Part shown: in pieces, positions 25,307 to 34,324 of the stretch | Numbering within the stretch: the first letter of the stretch is position 1 | How the letters are laid out: every line of letters starts with the position of its first letter | Made by a program: the position numbers and the translations under genes | DNA from: Ruegeria sp. A3M17 | GTDB taxonomy: Bacteria > Pseudomonadota > Alphaproteobacteria > Rhodobacterales > Rhodobacteraceae | DNA: 64,000 bases | Assembly: GCF_003318255.1 (NCBI RefSeq) | Contig: NZ_QOCF01000031.1 | Coordinates: 124,001-188,000 of the forward strand | Direction: 5' to 3' | Notes under the pieces: generated by a model | Seen by the model: only the letters and a program-made list of their open reading frames with translations | The model's database searches: none | Told to the model about the DNA's origin: nothing

Positions 25307-25971
25307 CAGTCTGCCCCTATCACGGCCTGCTTGATCAGCGGCTCTCCGGTTTTCCAGTTGTGCAGATCGTCAGCAAGGTTCTGAAACACGCGACCAACCA
25401 TCAAAAAGAAGGACACAGGCGCGGCCAACAGAAACCACCATTGCATGATGTTGTCTGTCCCAAGCACGATCTGGAAGTTCGAGGCCGACAACGCCACGAG
25501 GCGCGTTGTGGTCACGATCACAATGACCGCAAAGATGAACCACAAAATGGCATCCAGAAACAAACACGCCAATTGACCGCCGCGCGGCATCGCGGTGCGA
25601 AACTCGCTGAAACTCAGATGCGTGCGCAGGCGGACATTATAGGACGCGCCAAACCAGGCCATTATCATGAACAGAAGCGGGGGAATGGTGGTGGACCAGG
25701 GTTCCTGATCGTTGAAGACGAAGCGGTCGATCACACCCCAGAAGATGATCAGCGCAATGGCGAGGTAGGAATAGACCATGACCGACCGTTCGAAGTGGCG
25801 TTCAACAAAGGGCACTTTGCGATAGATCAGCATCACCAGAAAACCGCCGAGCGCGGCGGCAATGGCGCCAACAACCCAGGCGGCATCAGATTCCAATGCG
25901 GATTGGATTTCAAATGAATCGCGAGTGAGCAAGGCGCTGAATATTGCCCCGATATCTGCCCAAAATGACAT
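25306..25971 (-). CDS. dctQ: TRAP transporter small permease (DctQ-like)
   Basis: The 221-residue protein has four main hydrophobic helices, and the family pattern is visible in MIMAWFGASYNVRLRTHLSFSEF, where the RTHL-type loop follows the second helix. It is somewhat longer than common DctQ proteins because of an N-terminal extension with an additional hydrophobic segment. The gene lies 66 bases after the receptor gene, with a hairpin between, and overlaps dctM by one base. Confidence 0.88.
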   Translation of the reverse strand: MSFWADIGAIFSALLTRDSFEIQSALESDAAWVVGAIAAALGGFLVMLIYRKVPFVERHFERSVMVYSYLAIALIIFWGVIDRFVFNDQEPWSTTIPPLLFMIMAWFGASYNVRLRTHLSFSEFRTAMPRGGQLACLFLDAILWFIFAVIVIVTTTRLVALSASNFQIVLGTDNIMQWWFLLAAPVSFFLMVGRVFQNLADDLHNWKTGEPLIKQAVIGAD

Positions 25972-26004
25972 GAACCCCGTCCTCCCAGTCGGTGTTTGGT
26001 GAAA

Positions 26005-26023
26005 CCGGCCCGTGAAGGGCCGG
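26005..26023 (-). repeat. Hairpin between TRAP receptor and small permease genes
   Basis: CCGGCCC at 26005-26011 pairs with GGGCCGG at 26017-26023 around a 5-base loop. It sits directly downstream of the TRAP receptor stop codon and upstream of dctQ. No T-run follows, so an RNA-stabilising or partial-termination role, raising receptor over permease expression, is likely. Confidence 0.6.
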
Positions 26024-26037
26024 CTCGAAATGTTAGA

Positions 26038-27276
26038 TCAGGCCGCGCCCTTCCACCAACGGCGGGGCTCAACGTTTTCGGGCAGCGTGTCTGCCGGAAT
26101 TTCGCGCGCGATGTCGTAGATTTCCTGATAGGTGTCGATGCCACCAGCCCATTTGTTCAGTCGCTCACGCCACTGCGCCCATGGTTCAGGATTGAAGTTC
26201 GGCGCACACATTTCCTCGGCCAGTTTGATCTGATCATCCGCCAGGAAGGCAGGACGCACACCGTTTTCTGCGAAGATCGTGTTAGGCAATTGCGGCTCCG
26301 AGAAGCCCACTGTATTCAGCAGCGCTGCCTCATTTGCACCCTGAATCAAGGCCTGTGTGAAATAGGACGATTCCATAACAGCGTCCTGCAGTTCACCACC
26401 AAGTCCGTCGAACACCTTGGCCGACATCGACGTATGTTCAGTGCCACAGAAGAACTTGAGGTTCACCGATTGCGACACCACAGGTGACATGTTGGCATAA
26501 GCCACAGCCGAGGCCCAGGTTTCAGCCCCATCAATCAGGCCCGTCTTGAGCGCGTCCAGCGTTTCTTCCCATGCCACCGGCACCGGATTCAGGTTCAGAA
26601 GCTGCATGGCGATCCGGCCAAGCTGTGTCCCTGTCACACGGTTCTTTGTCCCAAACAGTTCTTCCAGTTTGGTGACAGTTGGCTTGTCAGAGAACGTCGA
26701 ACCCATTTGCAGGCCGCGCAGTTCACAGTGGGTGAACAGGAATTTCAGCCCGTGGCGCTTTTCGAGGGGGTCTCGCAGAATGCGCTGGCTTTCGGGGCTG
26801 TAGAAGAAGTGATATTGGGCCGCCCTGCTGGGGAACATGTAGGCATAGTCCAGCACGTTCAGATATGGCGCACCGCCCGCAGAGTTCTGGGTCGACGCCG
26901 CATAGATGTCGACGATTCCCTGCTGAGTCTTTTCTACACAGCTCAGTTGCCCGCAGATCTGGTTGTCGCCAATGAACTCGATCCGAATCTCACCGTCAGT
27001 GCGCTCTTCCAGATCTCGGGCGAATTCGATGGCCCCTGCCCGTTCGATCAGCAGGTTGCGCGTATTGAAACCTGATGCGCCGAATTTCAGCGTGTGCTTG
27101 GGTTCTTTCGAGAACCTTTTTTCATAAGTTGATTCTGCGGCTTGTGCCAAATTGGCCAAACTCATCGCGCCGCCAAAGCCACCCGCTGCCAACAGCGTTG
27201 AGCTCATACCATAGCGCCCTGCTACGCGGAAAAAATCCCGCCGTGAGACACCGCTTAGTTTCTTACCGATCTCCAT
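26038..27276 (-). CDS. dctP: TRAP transporter substrate-binding protein (DctP-like) with Tat-type signal
   Basis: The 412-residue protein starts with a twin-arginine signal (SRRDFFRVAG, hydrophobic stretch, cut near AQAAES), so it is probably exported folded; most TRAP receptors use Sec. The mature part has the DctP fold: GASGFNTRNLLIERAGAIEFARDLEERTDGEIRIEF near the start and a conserved Arg-containing region (TGTQLGRIAMQLLNLNPVPVAWEETLDALKTG pattern). The ligand is probably a carboxylate or related acid. It is divergent from the GMC oxidoreductase gene, with 109 bases between, so uptake and oxidation may be co-regulated. Confidence 0.92.
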   Translation of the reverse strand: MEIGKKLSGVSRRDFFRVAGRYGMSSTLLAAGGFGGAMSLANLAQAAESTYEKRFSKEPKHTLKFGASGFNTRNLLIERAGAIEFARDLEERTDGEIRIEFIGDNQICGQLSCVEKTQQGIVDIYAASTQNSAGGAPYLNVLDYAYMFPSRAAQYHFFYSPESQRILRDPLEKRHGLKFLFTHCELRGLQMGSTFSDKPTVTKLEELFGTKNRVTGTQLGRIAMQLLNLNPVPVAWEETLDALKTGLIDGAETWASAVAYANMSPVVSQSVNLKFFCGTEHTSMSAKVFDGLGGELQDAVMESSYFTQALIQGANEAALLNTVGFSEPQLPNTIFAENGVRPAFLADDQIKLAEEMCAPNFNPEPWAQWRERLNKWAGGIDTYQEIYDIAREIPADTLPENVEPRRWWKGAA

Positions 27277-27385
27277 TGCTTACCTCCCTGATCGCAATTA
27301 TTGAGACGTTTTGTATCAAAAAATGCTAGTATAGATCGAACAAGTTGCATAGTGTTTTTTTCAGTTACCTTGGGAGGAGACCGTC

Positions 27386-28981
27386 ATGGAGGTGGATTAT
27401 GCAGTCGTCGGAGCAGGCTCTTCGGGCTGCGTCATTGCCAATCGGCTAAGCGCTGACCCCAGCACAACAGTGGCATTGTTGGAAGCTGGCGGACCTGACA
27501 CCAACCCGTGGATTCACATACCGGTTGGATACTTCAAAACCATGCACAACCCCTCATTGGATTGGTGTTACCGCACCGAACCAGACCCAGGTTTGAATGG
27601 ACGCTCGATTGATTGGCCGCGCGGAAAGGTTCTTGGCGGATCATCCTCGTTGAACGGGCTTTTGTATGTTCGCGGTCAGAAAGAGGACTACGACCGCTGG
27701 CGTCAGATGGGCAATGTCGGCTGGGGCTGGGACGACGTCTTGCCTCTGTTCAAACGCAGCGAGGATCAGGAGCGCGGCGAAGACGCGTTTCATGGTACGG
27801 GCGGCCCGCTGTCGGTATCCAACATGCGCATTCAAAGACCGATCTGTGACGCCTGGGTCGCCGCCGCCCAAGAGGCGGGTTACCCGTTTAATCCTGACTA
27901 CAACGGGGCCGATCAGGAAGGCGTTGGCTACTTTCAACTGACCACTCGGAATGGTCGTCGTTGCAGTGCGGCCGTTGCATACCTCAAACCGATCAGGAAC
28001 AGGCCGAACCTGAACATCATCACCCGTGCATTGGTAACCAAGGTCGAACTGGACGGCAAAAAAGCAACCGGACTTCTTTATCGCGACCGATCGGGTGAAG
28101 TGAAGTCGATCAAAGTGCGCCGTGAAATCATCTTGTCCGGTGGTGCCATCAACTCACCTCAGATTTTGATGTTGTCAGGCATCGGAGACCCGGATCATCT
28201 GAAGGCCAATGGCATTGAAGCTGTTCATTCGCTGCCCGGCGTCGGCAAAGGGCTGCAGGATCACTTGCAGGCACGCCTAGTCTTCAAGTGCAACGAGCCA
28301 ACGCTGAATGATGAAGTGCGCAGCCTGTTCAATCAGGCACGGATCGCGCTGAAATACGCGCTATTCCGGGCCGGACCTATGACAATGGCGGCCAGTCTGG
28401 CCACCGGATTTCTGAAAACCCGCCCCGAGGTTCAGACACCCGACATTCAATTCCACGTTCAACCCTGGTCTGCCGACAGTCCCGGAGAGGGCGTGCACCC
28501 GTTTTCTGCCTTCACAATGTCCGTCTGTCAGCTGAGGCCGGAAAGCCGCGGAGAACTGCATCTGGATGGCCCCGATCCCGCCAACTACGTCAAGATCATT
28601 CCAAACTACCTGTCGACGGAAACTGATTGCAGAACCATCGTCGACGGCGTGAACATCGCGCGGGATATCGCCCGGCATAATCCACTGGCGTCAAAGATTT
28701 CAGAAGAGTACCGACCAACCTCGGATCTATCCAACGATGACTATGAAGGCACTTTGGATTGGGCGCGCTCGAATTCAGTCTCGATCTATCACCCCACAGG
28801 AACTTGCGCGATGGGCACCTCGGAAAGCTCTGTTGTGGATCCAACCCTGAAGGTCAAAGGGATCGAAAACCTGCGCGTCGCCGATTGTTCCATCATGCCG
28901 GAAATCGTCAGCGGCAACACTAATGCTCCAGCAATCATGATCGGTGAAAAAGCCAGTGAGTTGCTATGCGCAAACAAGTGA
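27386..28981 (+). CDS. GMC-family FAD-dependent oxidoreductase (alcohol/choline dehydrogenase-like)
   Basis: The 531-residue protein has the FAD-binding GAGSSGCVIANRLS and the following LLEAGG, the GMC signature 1 (RGKVLGGSSSLNGLLYVRG), signature 2 (SGGAINSPQILMLSGIG) and the C-terminal catalytic His region (YHPTGTCAMG, then SGNTNAPAIMIGEKA with an Asn in place of the second His). The predicted reaction is oxidation of a primary alcohol to an aldehyde with transfer of electrons to a quinone or other acceptor. No signal peptide is visible. It is divergent from the TRAP operon and preceded by a good ribosome-binding site (GGGAGGAG). It is probably an enzyme acting on the TRAP substrate; true choline dehydrogenase is less likely, since no betaine aldehyde dehydrogenase is adjacent. 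Confidence 0.9.
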   Translation: MEVDYAVVGAGSSGCVIANRLSADPSTTVALLEAGGPDTNPWIHIPVGYFKTMHNPSLDWCYRTEPDPGLNGRSIDWPRGKVLGGSSSLNGLLYVRGQKEDYDRWRQMGNVGWGWDDVLPLFKRSEDQERGEDAFHGTGGPLSVSNMRIQRPICDAWVAAAQEAGYPFNPDYNGADQEGVGYFQLTTRNGRRCSAAVAYLKPIRNRPNLNIITRALVTKVELDGKKATGLLYRDRSGEVKSIKVRREIILSGGAINSPQILMLSGIGDPDHLKANGIEAVHSLPGVGKGLQDHLQARLVFKCNEPTLNDEVRSLFNQARIALKYALFRAGPMTMAASLATGFLKTRPEVQTPDIQFHVQPWSADSPGEGVHPFSAFTMSVCQLRPESRGELHLDGPDPANYVKIIPNYLSTETDCRTIVDGVNIARDIARHNPLASKISEEYRPTSDLSNDDYEGTLDWARSNSVSIYHPTGTCAMGTSESSVVDPTLKVKGIENLRVADCSIMPEIVSGNTNAPAIMIGEKASELLCANK

Positions 28982-29210
28982 TTTTGGGCATTTCGTGACC
29001 TTTCTTATCCGTGCCAGGATCTGACCTGTACAAGATGGTCAGATTCCATAAGTTACACGGGCATGTCGAAGGCAATGGCCTACTGCGCTTACGCACCATG
29101 GACAGCCAGAATAGAACGCTCAAAGAGTGCCTATTCTTCGACCATCACTAGACCTCCTGCCAAGCTGGCCCCTACCGCAGAGACCGGCTTGAAACATGCC
29201 TGCCGCAGAA

Positions 29211-30722
29211 TTAGCGGGACTTTGGCTCAAGAGCGGTAAAGGCGGCTATCGCCTCGCGGCAACCACGTTGCCAAATCGCGGCCAGCCAGGTAGAAAAAGC
29301 GTCTGTGAACTGCGTGTCTCGGCCCAAGTCACCAAAATACTGGCTTTGTTCGATCCACAATATCGGATTGGCTTTGGAAGCCAGCGCGGTGATTTGCAAA
29401 TGCTCCCAATGAGGGTCGTTTGGGGCGATTTCTGAACCATCTTCGCGAACGCCTGCACACATCCGGCACCAGAATGCTTCGGCCAGCGCAAGCCCATTTA
29501 CGGAAGACCCAGTTGCAAGAACATCGCGCAACGACGGCAGTAAGAAACCGGGGTGTCGTGAAGATCCATCAAATGCCACGCGGCGTGTTGTGTCGTGGAT
29601 GGTGGTGTTGGAAAATCGCCTCTCAACCAACCCAAGATATTCAGCTGCTGTGGTTCCGGGGACGGCTTCGACCTGAGGCAGAATTTCTTCCGTCTGAACT
29701 TTCCTGAAAAACGCCACGATGTCCGGGTTCTGCATGCAGTCTGAAATCGTGGGCACATTCAGAATCTCCCCGACATTTGCGAGCAGTTGGTGGCCGCCGT
29801 TCAATATGCGCAGTTTCATCGCCTCATAGCTGTGAACGTCCTGCGTCAGTGTTACTCCAACTTGCTCAAGGGGCGGTCGGCCGGCGCAGAAACCATCCTC
29901 AATCACCCATTGGCGAAAGTTCTCATGCGTGACCGGTGCGCGGTCGTCGACGCCCAGTGCGCGGCATTGCGATACGACCTCCTCGGTCGTTGCAGGAACA
30001 ATGCAGTCCACCATCGAGTTCGGGAACGCGCCATTCTGATCGATCCAATCGGCCAGATCCGGGTCGGATAGACGCGCCAAACCAACAACGCAGTTTCGCA
30101 GAATTCCACCGTTGCCCTGAAGATTATCGCAGCTGAGCGCGGTAAAGGGGTTCAAGCCATTTGTACGCCGTTGCCTGAGCGCCGCGACAATAGCGCCGAA
30201 AGCCGTGCGCGGCTGGTCCGGGTTCTCGGCATCGTGACGAATGTCTGCGTGATCCGTATCGAACGCATCAGTGTTGGCGTCCGGGAAATACCCACCTTCG
30301 GTTACAGTCAGCGACACAATCCGAATATCAGGGTCGGCCATCGCCCTGATAAGCGCGGCATTGTTGTCTTCGATTGGAAGGTAGTCGATCATCGGACCAA
30401 TCACTTCGGCGGACATGCCTTTTGGGTCCAGTTCGATCAGCGTTGTCAGGCAGTCCTGCGCCAACAGTCGTTCTCGCATATTGGCGTCATAACTTCGGAC
30501 ACCTGCCCCGATGATTGCCCAGTCATGGGCCTGGCCCAGCTGCATCAACTGGTGAACATACCAGGCCTGATGCGCGCGATGAAAGTTGCCAAGTCCGATA
30601 TGGACAATGCCCGGTGTCAAGTCAGAGCGCGCATAGGCCGGGGTCCCGACAATCTCTGGCAGGTCTGAAAGACTGTCACGCCGTAGCCGTACCGAAGGTT
30701 TTGCATTCGCCACAGGGTCCAT
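29211..30722 (-). CDS. mtlK: Mannitol 2-dehydrogenase (long-chain polyol dehydrogenase)
   Basis: The 503-residue protein has the NAD-binding GLGNFHRAHQ, the TVTEGGY segment, LSCDNLQGNG and the catalytic motif KLRILNGGHQ (Lys, Asn and His of the long-chain mannitol dehydrogenase family). It oxidises D-mannitol, and often D-arabinitol or sorbitol, to the ketose with NAD. It is the last gene of the operon and overlaps smoS by one base. This matches the order of the Rhodobacter sphaeroides polyol operon, where mtlK follows smoS. The N-terminus is about 20 residues longer than common forms, so an internal start is possible. Confidence 0.93.
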   Translation of the reverse strand: MDPVANAKPSVRLRRDSLSDLPEIVGTPAYARSDLTPGIVHIGLGNFHRAHQAWYVHQLMQLGQAHDWAIIGAGVRSYDANMRERLLAQDCLTTLIELDPKGMSAEVIGPMIDYLPIEDNNAALIRAMADPDIRIVSLTVTEGGYFPDANTDAFDTDHADIRHDAENPDQPRTAFGAIVAALRQRRTNGLNPFTALSCDNLQGNGGILRNCVVGLARLSDPDLADWIDQNGAFPNSMVDCIVPATTEEVVSQCRALGVDDRAPVTHENFRQWVIEDGFCAGRPPLEQVGVTLTQDVHSYEAMKLRILNGGHQLLANVGEILNVPTISDCMQNPDIVAFFRKVQTEEILPQVEAVPGTTAAEYLGLVERRFSNTTIHDTTRRVAFDGSSRHPGFLLPSLRDVLATGSSVNGLALAEAFWCRMCAGVREDGSEIAPNDPHWEHLQITALASKANPILWIEQSQYFGDLGRDTQFTDAFSTWLAAIWQRGCREAIAAFTALEPKSR

Positions 30723-31495
30723 CAGCTCATCCAGTTTCCGCCATCGACATTGTAGGTTTGTGCGACGATGTACTTTGCATCTTCAGAAGCCAGAAATACT
30801 GCCATCCCGGTCAGATCTTCGGCCCGGCCCATCCGGCCGTAGGGAACGGCTGCAGCCACTTCGCGTTTCTTCTGGCCCAGTGGTTTGCCTTCGTGCTTTG
30901 CAAAAAACGCATCAACACCATCCCAGTGCTCGCCATCAACAACACCAGGGGCAATGGCATTTACGTTGATCCCATGAGAGATCAGGTTCAGCCCGGCCGA
31001 TTGGGTCAAGGATATGATCGCGGCTTTGCTGGCACAGTACACGGCGACCAACCGCTCGCCCCTACGCCCTGCCTGCGATGCCATGTTGATGATCCGACCT
31101 TTGGTTCCGTGATCAATCATGTGGCGCGCAACGGCCTGCATCGTAAACAGCGCGCCAGCAACGTTGATATCAAAAACGCGGTTGTAGTCAGCGCGCTCAA
31201 CTTCAACGATTGGAGCAGCGGAGAAGATCGCTGCGTTGTTGATCAGAATGTCGATTGGGCCAAAATGTGCAGCCGTTCGTGCAACGGCGTCTTCTATGCT
31301 TTGTTGGCTGGTCACGTCCATCTCGACGGCCAACGCGGCCGCGCCGATCTCAGTTGCTGCGTCCTGCGCACGCTGCCCGTCTATGTCCGCGATGGCGACG
31401 CGCGCGCCCTCAGCCACATAAGCCCTGGCAAACGCCAGTCCGATGCCTCGCGCGGCCCCGGTGATCAGGGCGGTTTTGCCGGTCAGACGCGTCAT
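30722..31495 (-). CDS. smoS: Sorbitol (polyol) dehydrogenase, SDR family
   Basis: The 257-residue SDR has [13 protein letters not shown] and the catalytic YCASK, and a characteristic C-terminal half: [33 protein letters not shown] and [16 protein letters not shown]. This closely resembles the Rhodobacter sphaeroides SmoS polyol dehydrogenase, which oxidises D-sorbitol to D-fructose and galactitol to tagatose with NAD. It overlaps the ATPase gene by four bases and mtlK by one. Confidence 0.94.
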   Translation of the reverse strand: MTRLTGKTALITGAARGIGLAFARAYVAEGARVAIADIDGQRAQDAATEIGAAALAVEMDVTSQQSIEDAVARTAAHFGPIDILINNAAIFSAAPIVEVERADYNRVFDINVAGALFTMQAVARHMIDHGTKGRIINMASQAGRRGERLVAVYCASKAAIISLTQSAGLNLISHGINVNAIAPGVVDGEHWDGVDAFFAKHEGKPLGQKKREVAAAVPYGRMGRAEDLTGMAVFLASEDAKYIVAQTYNVDGGNWMS

Positions 31496-32496
31496 TCGAA
31501 CCGCAGACCTTTCGCATCAAACCGGTGAATGACATCTGAACGTGGCGTCAGATAGATACGGTCGCCGTGGCGAAAGCTGACCTCGCCATCTGCACGGACG
31601 GTGATGGTCTCGGCCAACCCTGTTTCGTGGACGTGGAAGAAAGTGTCCGAGCCAAGGTGCTCAGAAACGCTTACGACGCCGGACCAGTCTCCCTCAGATT
31701 CAGACACCGCAATGTGTTCAGGGCGAATTCCGATGGTTTGGGCACCGAGCTTTTCCGCCTCTGGACCTTCGATGAAGTTCATTTTGGGCGAACCGATGAA
31801 GCCTGCAACAAACAGGTTGCGCGGCGTACGGTACAGCTCCAACGGGCTGCCAACCTGTTCGATCACACCTGCCTGAAGCACAACGATCTTGTCGGCCATA
31901 GTCATGGCCTCAACCTGATCGTGGGTGACGTAGATCATCGTAGTCGCCAAACGTTCGTGCAGTTCGCTGATTTCCAGCCGCATGCCAACGCGCAAGGCGG
32001 CATCCAGGTTCGACAGCGGTTCATCAAACAAGAATGCAGCCGGTTCGCGCACAATGGCCCGACCGATGGCCACCCTTTGGCGTTGCCCGCCAGACAGTTG
32101 GCCGGGACGACGATCCAGGTAGTCAGTCAGGTTCAGAACGCTCGCCGCACCTTCGACCCGCTTGTCGATCTCGGCCTGATCCTGTTTCGCCATGCGCAGC
32201 GGAAATGCGATGTTTTTGCGAACGGTCATGTGCGGGTACAAGGCGTAGGATTGAAACACCATCGCCAGCCCGCGTTTGGCAGGCGGCACGTCTGTTGCGT
32301 CGGCGCCGTCAATGTCGATGGAACCAGAGGTCATGTCTTCCAGCCCCGCAATCAAGCGCAGCAGAGTGGACTTGCCGCAACCCGAGGGGCCGACAAATAC
32401 GGTGAACTCGCCATCTTCGATGGTCAGATCCAGCGGGGGAATGACCTCTACGTCGCCGAAGCTTTTGGTCACGGACTTGAGTTGTATACGTCCCAT
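31492..32496 (-). CDS. smoK: Polyol ABC transporter ATP-binding protein
   Basis: The 334-residue ATPase shows Walker A (GPSGCGKST), Q-loop ([12 protein letters not shown]), signature ([15 protein letters not shown]), Walker B ([16 protein letters not shown]) and the switch His ([13 protein letters not shown]), plus a shortened C-terminal TOBE region. It energises the sorbitol/mannitol importer encoded by the three upstream genes. The operon order (receptor, two permeases, ATPase, sorbitol DH, mannitol DH) supports the assignment. Confidence 0.93.
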   Translation of the reverse strand: MGRIQLKSVTKSFGDVEVIPPLDLTIEDGEFTVFVGPSGCGKSTLLRLIAGLEDMTSGSIDIDGADATDVPPAKRGLAMVFQSYALYPHMTVRKNIAFPLRMAKQDQAEIDKRVEGAASVLNLTDYLDRRPGQLSGGQRQRVAIGRAIVREPAAFLFDEPLSNLDAALRVGMRLEISELHERLATTMIYVTHDQVEAMTMADKIVVLQAGVIEQVGSPLELYRTPRNLFVAGFIGSPKMNFIEGPEAEKLGAQTIGIRPEHIAVSESEGDWSGVVSVSEHLGSDTFFHVHETGLAETITVRADGEVSFRHGDRIYLTPRSDVIHRFDAKGLRFE

Positions 32497-32508
32497 GCGA
32501 AGTCTTCC

Positions 32509-33339
32509 TTATTTCACAGCGCCGAAAGTCAGGCCGCGGACAAGTTGTTTCTGGCTGAACCAGCCAAGGATCAGGATGGGTGCAATCGCCATGGTCGAGG
32601 CCGCACTGAGTTTGGCAAAGAACAGACCTTCGGGGCTGGAATAGCTGGCGATGAATGCAGTAAGCGGGGCCGCATCGACGGCCGTCAGGTTTAGGGTCCA
32701 GAACGCCTCGTTCCAGGCCAGGATGAAGTTCAACAGAACGGTCGAGGCGATGCCGGGGATGGCCATGGGCGTCAGGATATAAAGGATTTCCTCTTTCAGC
32801 GTCGCACCGTCCATCCGTGCCGCTTCAAGGATTTCCCCCGGAATTTCGCGGAAATAGGTGTAGAGCATCCAGACGATGATCGGCAGGTTGATCAGCATCA
32901 GCACCACGACCAGCCCACCGCGACTGTCCAGCAAACCCAGCTGAATGAACAGCAAGTAAATCGGGTACAGAACACCAACTGCGGGCAACATCTTTGTGGA
33001 CAGCATCCACAACAGAATGTCCTTGGTGCGTTTGGACGGAACAAACGCCATCGCCCAGGCTGCGGGTATCGCGACGATTACACCCAGAACGGTCGATCCG
33101 CCGGCGATGATGACTGAATTCCACAGGAACCGCATATAGTCAGAGCGTTCCTGCACGATGGCGTAATTTTCGAGCGTCCAGTCGAAGTTGAGGAAGATCG
33201 GAGGGCTTGCAATCGCCTGCGCCTCGGTCTTGAAGCTGGTCAGGATCGTCCAGAGGATCGGGAAAAAGATCAGCAGACCTACGGCCCAGGCAAGGGCCGT
33301 GTTTAGTGTTTTGCGTTGTGTCGTGACGGTGCGGGCCAT
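32509..33339 (-). CDS. smoG: Polyol ABC transporter permease (MalG-like)
   Basis: The 276-residue membrane protein has six predicted helices and an EAA loop (EAARMDGATLKEEILYILTPMAIPG pattern split over the family motif), and ends with LVRGLTFGAVK, the usual MalG-type tail. It sits 12 bases after smoF and 12 bases before smoK. Together with SmoF it forms the pore of the importer. Confidence 0.92.
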   Translation of the reverse strand: MARTVTTQRKTLNTALAWAVGLLIFFPILWTILTSFKTEAQAIASPPIFLNFDWTLENYAIVQERSDYMRFLWNSVIIAGGSTVLGVIVAIPAAWAMAFVPSKRTKDILLWMLSTKMLPAVGVLYPIYLLFIQLGLLDSRGGLVVVLMLINLPIIVWMLYTYFREIPGEILEAARMDGATLKEEILYILTPMAIPGIASTVLLNFILAWNEAFWTLNLTAVDAAPLTAFIASYSSPEGLFFAKLSAASTMAIAPILILGWFSQKQLVRGLTFGAVK

Positions 33340-33351
33340 GGTTTTGTCTCC

Positions 33352-34218
33352 TCACGCGTCCAGGTTTTTGCCGACGATGCGCATCAGGAAGATGGCAACG
33401 ATATTGGCAAGGATGATTGCATAGACACCGCCGGCTGATCCGAGGCCAACGTTCTGGCTTTCCAACACGCGCTGGAAGATCATGTAGGTCAGTGTGCGGG
33501 TGCCGAAGGCGCCGCCGGTGGTCACGAAAATCTCGGCGAAGATCGACAGTAGAAAGATCGTCTGGATCAGGATCACAATCGTAATGGCGCGACCAAGATG
33601 CGGCAGGATGATGTGATAAAAGCGTTTCAGAACCGGCGCACCGTCCATCTCGGATGCTTCCAGCTGTTCACTGTCCAGGGACTGGATAGCGGTCAGCAGG
33701 ATCAGCGTCGCAAAGGGAAGCCACTGCCAGGATACGATCATAACAATCGAGGTCATCGAAGCCTCGGACAGCCACGAAATCGGTTCAGCCCCGAAAAAGC
33801 GCCACAGATGGGCCAGCAAACCGTTCACCGGGTCCATGAACATGTTCTTCCAGACCAGCGCTGATACGGTCGGCATGACAAAGAATGGCGCGATCACAAG
33901 GATGCGGACAACGCCCTGCCCCCACATGGGCTGATCCAGCAGCATGGCCAGCAGAATGCCCAGAATGACCGTAATCACCAGCACGCCGCCAACGATCACC
34001 AATGTTGCTTGAACCGCGGGCCAGAAGGAACTGGAGGATACGAAACGAACGTAGTTGTCGAACCCGACCCAACCCAGATCACCTCCTCGCAGCGGCAGGT
34101 ATTTCTTGAAAGAAAAATACAGCGTCATCGTCAGAGGCACGAGCATCCAGCCAAGCAGCAGGACCACTGCGGGTGCCATCATCAGGCGGGCAACTGATCG
34201 AGAATGTTGAGTAGCCAT
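33352..34218 (-). CDS. smoF: Polyol ABC transporter permease (MalF-like)
   Basis: The 288-residue protein has six hydrophobic helices, begins with an N-terminal cytoplasmic segment and MMAPAVVLLLGWMLVPLTM, and contains the EAA loop EASEMDGAPVLKRF. It lies downstream of the receptor gene after a 106-base gap that contains a long hairpin. It is the partner of the MalG-like permease at 32509. Confidence 0.92.
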   Translation of the reverse strand: MATQHSRSVARLMMAPAVVLLLGWMLVPLTMTLYFSFKKYLPLRGGDLGWVGFDNYVRFVSSSSFWPAVQATLVIVGGVLVITVILGILLAMLLDQPMWGQGVVRILVIAPFFVMPTVSALVWKNMFMDPVNGLLAHLWRFFGAEPISWLSEASMTSIVMIVSWQWLPFATLILLTAIQSLDSEQLEASEMDGAPVLKRFYHIILPHLGRAITIVILIQTIFLLSIFAEIFVTTGGAFGTRTLTYMIFQRVLESQNVGLGSAGGVYAIILANIVAIFLMRIVGKNLDA

Positions 34219-34284
34219 AACGCAAACCCTCTCTGTTCAGGCGTAACTCAGCCTGCGAGAAAAACGCGAATTGTGGAAGGGTTG

Positions 34285-34313
34285 AACGGGGGGCAGACCT
34301 CTGCCCACCCGTT
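34285..34313 (-). repeat. Hairpin between polyol receptor and permease genes
   Basis: AACGGG then GGGCAG (34285-34296) pair with CTGCCC and CCCGTT (34301-34313), with one bulged A at 34307 and a 4-base loop: 12 base pairs in all. It lies in the gap downstream of the receptor stop codon. The position parallels the hairpins at 14198 and 26005, and a role in receptor mRNA stability or attenuation is likely. Confidence 0.7.
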
Positions 34314-34324
34314 GGGAGGATGCC

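Noticed and set aside
31567-32694. Plus-strand open frame of 375 codons
   Set aside because: It is antisense to smoK and smoG, both with complete family motifs.
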